A stretch of 64,000 bases of DNA, from the NCBI GenBank assembly GCA_002633005.1, contig NMRA01000449.1, positions 188,001 to 252,000 on the forward strand, given 5' to 3'. Source of the DNA: Phoronis australis. Lineage: Eukaryota; Phoronida; Phoronidae. The notes beneath the pieces were generated by a model, which worked only from the letters and a program-made list of their open reading frames with translations, did no database searches and had not been told where the DNA came from. Each line of letters begins with the position of its first letter. Position 1 is the first letter of the stretch. Made by a program: the position numbers and the translations under genes. Below are positions 60,001 through 64,000 of this stretch, in pieces.

Positions 60001-60890
60001 AGACGCTGAGTGCGGGGATTTAGAAGTCATGAATTTAGGCCTCAGTCGTCGTCTCGTCGATATAGGCTTAGTTAGTCGTTTTCAATGAAACATTTGAGTA
60101 ATGGCCTTCAATAAGTATGTAAGTATTTAATGTTTATTAATTTTACACGGGTACAAAACAAGAAAAGCATTAGCATAAGTGCTATAGTCACCGATAAAAT
60201 ATGTATTTATACAAAGTTGCAGCATGAGACATGTTCACATTCCTGGTTTGAACAGTCTACTGCTCAAAGTGACTACATCAGTAAAACACCTAACATTGTT
60301 CGTCAACTGGTTTCATAGTAAAACTTCATGTTGTTTAATCGAGTTTGTCCCATAAGTTGTATTGGGCCGTCAATAGGTTCCCTCCCCCTGACAATAACGG
60401 GCAGCTTCTGAATAGTGAACCATTGCAGTGGACAAGTAGGCCTACCATTACCTTTGATATGTTTGACTGAAATCTTGAATCCCTAATAATTTTATTCTGG
60501 AAGTGAACAGTGTGACTGAGTTTGTCCTATATGGTGCATACAAGGAGTTACAATTAATCATTAAAACCTTAAGGCGTGGTTTGGATTTTTTTTATCTTTC
60601 TACTCCTCTGGATACCACACATTTGCCAAACTAAGGAACAAAAGGGACCTAACACAGGCAAAATATAGTTTCAACTTAGTGTCCACGTCTGGGCGAAGAC
60701 TAAAAATGACTGACAAAAATTTGGATGACTTGTTAGAGATGTTATCAACATGACAATGGAAACGGAGATGGTCACTGATCTACACACGCTAAATTGGTAT
60801 AACCAACGGTGAAGAAGGCTAATTTTCTTGTTGCTTATGGGTTCTCTACCGAGTGGATTTTTCTGTTTTTGCGTGCACACGGCTGATATT
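57023..60890. other. 3' intergenic region, no gene recognised
   Basis: ORFs up to 132 codons (58943-59341) show no domain or splice context I can support. No mobile element is identified with confidence. Confidence 0.4.
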
Positions 60891-60899
60891 AAACCAATC

Positions 60900-61150
60900 T
60901 AAAGCAATCTGTGTGACCATGTTCGAGACAGTTCTTCAATAGAGTTGTCAATGTGTACAATAGTTTGTCATCTGCATAGTTGTACAGATTGCATTACCAC
61001 TAGAGACACACAAGCTCATTTGTAACAGTTAGGTCCCAAAACAGAGCCTTGTGCGACCCCTTTTGGAACGATATGCCATTTACTGCATTCAATATTAACT
61101 CTCATATATCTTTCAGAGAGGACAACTTGGAAGCAGTTTGTGAACAGTCA
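60900..61150 (-). pseudogene. LINE reverse-transcriptase fragment
   Basis: On the minus strand, 61062-61032 encodes GVAQGSVLGP (the G-x-P/A-Q-G-S-x-L-G-P motif). After a frame shift, 60985-60961 encodes the YADD catalytic box (LYNYADDKLLYT). Flanked by stops. A short, dead non-LTR retrotransposon piece. Confidence 0.65.
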
Positions 61151-61738
61151 TATAATGCCCCACGGCTAAATCACAATCAAGGTCCATAATCGAGAGTTGA
61201 CAGTGTTACGGTCTAAAATTTTTTTTTTGGTCTCTTACCAAATGCCAACTGAATCCCATATGCAAAAAGTTATTTAGTTGTGCAAATTAAAAAAAAAATA
61301 TTCAAAATCGGACAATGTTTGAGAAATTTATGCATGTTTTTGTCTATGATTTTCATGCATTTTTAGCGTTACGAATGGGCATTTTAAAAATTACAATTTT
61401 CAACTGTCAACAGTAGAAAAGAAATTTATTTTATTGAGTAAGAAACTGCTTAGATATGACTGGGAATAACTTGAGTCACTTTCAGAATCACTTAGATGAA
61501 GTTGAGAAATGGTAGCCAAGGGTTCATCATAAACCAGGCACTAGTTACAAAATTTGTAAATTCTGTGTTTCTAACCCTCGCCTACTGTAAAAAAGGTTGA
61601 AAGGTTAAGTTCACACTCTGTAACAAAAAGAACTGCAGAATATGTTAGCCTAGGCAACAAAGCGAATTATTCAATATCTAAACTAACCAAAAGTTTGGAT
61701 ATTGAATGTTGAAAATGGGCCAAAAAGGCAAACAAAAT

Positions 61739-62650
61739 GTAGTGTACGTACCCCCATGTGGAATTCAGTAACACAAATGGTCATTGCAAATGAAATTATT
61801 GCCTTTTAAATAACAATATGGTGCTTATTATCATCAAAAAAAATAAATGGCCTTACAACATTATGTTACCATGTGATTCACAAACAGTGATGTAGTGTAC
61901 GTACCCCCTTTTGTAGTGTACGACCACCATGTTTACAAATACCATGAAATTAAAATATCACTTGGTAAGTGAGCAACATTGGTCATAGACAGTTTCCTTC
62001 TATAAAAATATTAGGTTAACAGTGTGTTTATTGCAAATACATTTGTTTTGAGTGCAATATTAACATTCGTGTAGTGTATGTACCCCTATATTTTAACATG
62101 TGCCTGTTTTCAAAGAATGATAGACAAATATGCACATGTATGATGTACTTTTCATTTGTTCTCTTTGAATAGATTTGGTAAATGAATTAACTCTCAGTGG
62201 ATTCTAAGCATTTTTTATGAACCTGACAAGTCATTGAAATTTAGTGTACGTACCCCTGTGTATTGTACGTACCCCTGTGTAGTGTATGTACCCCTGTGTA
62301 GTGTATGTACCTTCAACCTCTGAGCTATAAAGTATTTCCAACAAGCATTTTTACATTCTGCTGTTCTTATGAACAAAGCTGATATTTCCAAAATGCATCC
62401 AGTCTGATTAAAAAAACACTGGACATTATCAAATTTGTGGGCATAAAATGCCAATAGAATGCCACACAGGACTTGGCTAGTAACATCCTAGAAGACAGGT
62501 CAGATGTTGCAGAGGCAGGTTCTCTATCTTTCAAGACAACTTGCAACAAACCATCAGAGGCACCACAAAACTCGAGACCATCCCATACATTTGTAACTTA
62601 GCCAAAATTTGACGTTGATTGACTGTGCGTAGTGTACGTAGGCCCGCCCC
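61739..62650. repeat. Cluster of GTAGTGTACGTACCCC motifs
   Basis: Copies or variants of gtagtgtacgtacccc occur near 61739, 61890, 61914, 62069, 62239, 62257, 62279, 62298 and 62626. Some are in a 20-bp tandem run (62239-62310), others isolated by 20-320 bp. The core contains the palindrome GTACGTAC. No ORF is associated. Confidence 0.75.
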
Positions 62651-62670
62651 ACAACCCATGCGCGCACCCA

Positions 62671-62760
62671 GGGGGGGGGGGGGGGGGGNACAAAAGTCCA
62701 CTAAAGAAGCGCAAACGCGCAATTCACAATGGTGCTCCCGTTTTTTTTTTTTTTTTTGGA
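62671..62760. repeat. Poly-G and poly-T homopolymer runs with an N
   Basis: An 18-base G run followed by an N (62689) and a 17-base T run about 50 bp on. Probably an assembly-uncertain site. Confidence 0.7.
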
Positions 62761-64000
62761 CCGCCCGCTCTTTTGTTAGCAAAAGGTCCACAACGTCGGG
62801 AATTCAGCCCCCCATATTGAAGGCTGGGTGCGCGCATGCAACCAGTACCATTTTTAATGTTTACAAGTTGAACACTGGGCCTAGCATTGCCCAACTATTT
62901 TGACCAACAGGTGAATGTGTATTTGTGTATTTTCTTTGTGAAAAAACCAGTGCAAGAGAAGAAGTTCTCATTATACTGTGTTAAGATATGCAATTAATGT
63001 ATCATAATCTAGAACAACTTGATCAGCACGGTAATAACTTTTCTTACTTTAGTATGTGATACTTCTTCAATTTCAGTAGTGATCAAGAACTTATTAAATT
63101 AAGAGCTACCTTATGAATTTTTGCATGCCTAGAAGTGGGCTGTGACCACCGACGGAGTTGTAGGCTGAGTGCACGCACCCTTTTATACAACTATGATGCA
63201 TTAGGCCAAAACCCATAAAATTTTATTCGATGGTTCTTGCGTAAAAATATTTTAGATTACAAACCTGGAATGATGGTACTTTATAATAACGCAGCTTTTA
63301 CAATTATATGACAGCCTTCATTTTCACCAAAGTGGCCACGGAATATGGACCTTGATTGTGATTTGCCCGTCAATCTTTGAAATACTAGATCGTGTATAAG
63401 GTATAGGTTAAATGCTTTGGACCATAAAGTCGTTCAGCCAACAACCTGCTACCATTTTGTTGTTCAGTTGCCGACTGTTGTGAAAAGAGGTCTCTGTGCA
63501 GATCTGATATCGAGTTAAATGTGTAACGACTTCGACGATTCGCATAGCATAGGCCCGCGCAATGATTCACCGCATTCAAAACGTCACGTGACCTGTGATG
63601 AAGAATCTAAAATTAGGCTACGTAAATAGCCAACTGTCTACAGGTAAGTAACAAGTGATGATTCTTGGGTACGTTCAGAAAGTTTGCTTTTAACACGAAC
63701 CATAGGTGGCCAAACGATATGTTTGTGTTCCCGTGCCTTTACTGATTGTTCATATTTTAAAAAGACCTACCTGGTAGCCAGTGAACTGAAGGACAATACG
63801 TGAAGAGTTTAAACTAGGTCACGTTAGTACGGCCAATGGTGAGTAATAACTGAGCGATTATTTAACCTGACCGATGCGGATGTACCGTGCTGGTTTATTT
63901 CTGGGGAATTATCCATAGTGGAAATAACGAATTCGCAAGTTACCCGAGGGGTACCATCTGAGTTCGGTTTTGATTCAGTTGTCGTTTAACATAAACGCCC
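62761..64000. other. Right end of window, nothing recognised
   Basis: No gene, exon or classified repeat found. Confidence 0.4.

Noticed and set aside
62671-62689. Poly-G tract as a possible G-quadruplex element
   Set aside because: Uninterrupted homopolymer ending in an N; more likely a sequencing or assembly problem.

Overview
This is eukaryotic (metazoan) genomic DNA: multi-exon genes with GT/AG introns of 0.3-7 kb, about 40% GC by eye, and introns full of transposons. The encoded domains (GPR158/GPR179-type Cache plus EGF-like modules) and the repeats (Helitron-like elements with ~150-bp core repeats, Penelope-like elements, many MITEs) suggest a marine invertebrate. A hemichordate, cephalochordate or lophotrochozoan would all fit, and I cannot place it further. 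Single N bases beside homopolymers (1088, 22120, 41572, 62689) are assembly joins. The main content is two tandem paralogous genes on the + strand. Gene A (218-16218; first exon lies left of the window) and gene B (29916-56157; complete coding region, 10 exons, 928 codons) share every intron position and phase. Each protein is a secreted double module: signal peptide (seen in B), Cache-like domain 1 with six EGF-like cysteines, a basic linker ending in an R-x-[RK]-R/S convertase-type site, Cache-like domain 2 with six cysteines, and a short hydrophobic C-terminus. This is the ectodomain architecture of the GPR158/GPR179 orphan receptors, present twice and without the seven-transmembrane domain. 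I recognise no other intact host gene. Layout: 1-16.2 kb gene A, whose introns carry several copies of a Helitron-like element with core repeats. 16.2-29.9 kb intergenic: a degenerate ~130-bp tandem array, a C-rich minisatellite, another Helitron-like copy, a dispersed repeat, a MITE and a 36-bp x3 repeat. 29.9-56.2 kb gene B. Its introns hold Penelope-like (GIY-YIG) fragments, a decayed LINE, an intronless ubiquitin-specific-protease-like pseudogene, MITEs, ACTCGA-rich repeats, and a foldback element interrupted by a 3.1-kb DNA transposon with a 3-bp target duplication. 56.2-64 kb: no gene recognised; a 12-bp minisatellite, a minus-strand LINE reverse-transcriptase fragment and a cluster of GTACGTACCCC motifs. 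The strongest leads are the 7TM-less double-Cache proteins with a positionally conserved convertase site, the CTCF-like motifs carried by nearly every core repeat of the Helitron-like family, and the nested transposon whose empty site can be read in the opposite palindrome arm.
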